A stretch of 14,004 nt of DNA, from positions 1 through 14,004 of the forward strand of contig DKPB01000088.1 of the NCBI GenBank assembly GCA_002471015.1, written 5' to 3'. This document shows, one piece after another, positions 12,844-14,004 of this stretch (the first letter of the stretch is position 1; each line of letters begins with the position of its first letter). This DNA is from Stenotrophomonas sp. UBA7346 (lineage in GTDB: Bacteria > Pseudomonadota > Gammaproteobacteria > Xanthomonadales > Xanthomonadaceae). Both the position numbers and the translations under genes were made by a program. The notes beneath the pieces are model-generated. The model was not told the origin of the DNA and ran no database searches. It worked only from the letters and a program-made list of their open reading frames with translations.

Positions 12844-14004
12844 TCAGTGCTGGCCGGCCGGATCGGTGATCGGCGCGACCGGGCGCTGGTCATCGCCGCC
12901 CTTGCCATCATTGCTGCCGCTGCTCGGCGGGGTCTTGGCAACCCAGCCTGCCGGCGGCGACGGCTCGCGGCCCTCCATCAGCGCCTTGACCTGCTCGGCG
13001 TCGATGGTTTCCCACTCCAGCAGGGCAGCGGTCATGGCTTCAACCACGTCGCGCTTCTCTTCCAGGATCTTGTAGGCCACGGCGTACTGCTCGTCCAGGA
13101 TGCGACGGATCTCCGCGTCCACCTTCTGCTGGGTGGCCTCGGAAATGGTCTTGCTGTGCATGCCATAGCCCGCCTCTTCATCGGCGTAGACCATCGTACC
13201 CATCACGTCGGACATGCCGTATTTGGTGACCATGCCACGGGCCAGCTTGGTGGCGCGCTCGAAGTCGTTGGAGGCACCGGTCGACATCTCGCCGACGAAG
13301 ATCTCCTCGGCGATGCGGCCACCGAACAGGATCGCCAGCTCTTCCAGCATGCGGTCCTTGTACTTGCTGATGTGGTCGTGCTCCGGCAGCTGCCAGGTCA
13401 CGCCCAGCGCCCAGCCGCGCGGCATGATGGTGACCTTGTGCACCGGGTCGGCCTTGGGCAGCGACATGGCGACAACGGCGTGGCCGGACTCGTGGTAAGC
13501 GGTGTTGCGACGCTCATCCTCGCGCATGACCATGCTGCGACGTTCCGGACCCATGTAGATCTTGTCCTTGGCGTCCTCGAAGTCCTTCATGTCGACTTCC
13601 TGCTTGTTGCGACGAGCCGCAAACAGGGCGCCTTCATTGATCAGGTTGGCCAGGTCGGCACCGGAAAAGCCCGGGGTACCGCGCGCCAGCACTTCCGGAC
13701 GCACGTCATCGGCGGCCGGCACCTTGCGCAGGTGCACGCGCAGGATCTGCTCGCGACCCTTGATGTCGGGCAGGCCGACCATGACCTGGCGGTCGAAGCG
13801 ACCCGGACGCAGCAGCGCCTTGTCCAGCACGTCCGGACGGTTGGTGGCGGCGATCACGATCACGCCCTCACCGCCCTCGAAGCCGTCCATCTCGACCAGC
13901 ATCTGGTTCAGGGTCTGCTCGCGCTCATCGTGGCCACCGCCCATGCCCGAGCCGCGGTGACGGCCCACGGCATCGATTTCGTCGATGAAGATGATGCACG
14001 GCGC
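12844..14004 (-). CDS. ftsH: FtsH, ATP-dependent zinc metalloprotease (3' part)
   Basis: The C-terminal 386 residues of a membrane-anchored AAA+ protease that degrades misfolded membrane proteins and regulatory substrates such as RpoH and LpxC. The frame is open to the window edge, so the transmembrane N-terminus and Walker A lie outside. Visible are Walker B (IIFIDEIDA, fragment residues 4-12), the pore-downstream segment GRHRGSGMGGGHDEREQT, the second region of homology with RPDVLDKALLRPGRFDRQ (arginine fingers), the zinc-binding HESGH (171-175), and the third zinc ligand Asp in GASNDFERAT (about 247). The C-terminus is Pro/Gly/Asp-rich and ends ITDPAGQH. It is followed by a strong terminator, so it is probably not co-transcribed with folP. 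Confidence 0.97.
   Translation of the reverse strand, partial: APCIIFIDEIDAVGRHRGSGMGGGHDEREQTLNQMLVEMDGFEGGEGVIVIAATNRPDVLDKALLRPGRFDRQVMVGLPDIKGREQILRVHLRKVPAADDVRPEVLARGTPGFSGADLANLINEGALFAARRNKQEVDMKDFEDAKDKIYMGPERRSMVMREDERRNTAYHESGHAVVAMSLPKADPVHKVTIMPRGWALGVTWQLPEHDHISKYKDRMLEELAILFGGRIAEEIFVGEMSTGASNDFERATKLARGMVTKYGMSDVMGTMVYADEEAGYGMHSKTISEATQQKVDAEIRRILDEQYAVAYKILEEKRDVVEAMTAALLEWETIDAEQVKALMEGREPSPPAGWVAKTPPSSGSNDGKGGDDQRPVAPITDPAGQH

Overview
The window is a chromosomal core segment from a high-GC gammaproteobacterium of the family Xanthomonadaceae, most likely Stenotrophomonas. Two things point there. The first 380 bases hold repeats with the GTAG tetranucleotide and GCCGAGC/GCTCGGC stem typical of Stenotrophomonas SMAG (REP-like) elements. 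The SOS operator next to lexA is of the Xanthomonadales TTAGTA-type rather than the E. coli CTGTATATA type. All protein and tRNA genes lie on the minus strand, so transcription runs from high to low coordinates.

Right to left: the 3' part of ftsH (membrane AAA+ protease) with a strong terminator; an unannotated 58-residue membrane protein; folP, miaA, hfq and hflX (folate synthesis, tRNA modification, RNA chaperone, ribosome-associated GTPase); a 283-base spacer with hairpins; cinA/pncC and ubiB; the SOS block lexA-recA-recX; alaS; csrA; a tRNA-Ser(GCT) with a terminator; and finally a tandem SMAG repeat array that continues past the left edge.

The order is a fusion of neighbourhoods known separately in enterobacteria: ftsH-folP, miaA-hfq-hflX, and cinA-recA-recX-alaS-csrA-tRNA-Ser. 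Here lexA and ubiB sit between cinA and recA. Post-transcriptional regulators (Hfq, CsrA), the SOS regulators (LexA, RecA, RecX) and translation genes (AlaRS, MiaA, tRNA-Ser) therefore share one co-directional stretch.

No clearly new system is visible; the genes are familiar housekeeping genes. The interesting signals are in the non-coding sequence: a lexA promoter that predicts a leaderless mRNA with the LexA operator touching the start codon; a nine-codon leader ORF with a perfect Shine-Dalgarno ahead of recX; a GGA-bearing hairpin in the csrA leader; no recognisable SOS box ahead of recA; and the ordered REPIN-like repeat array.
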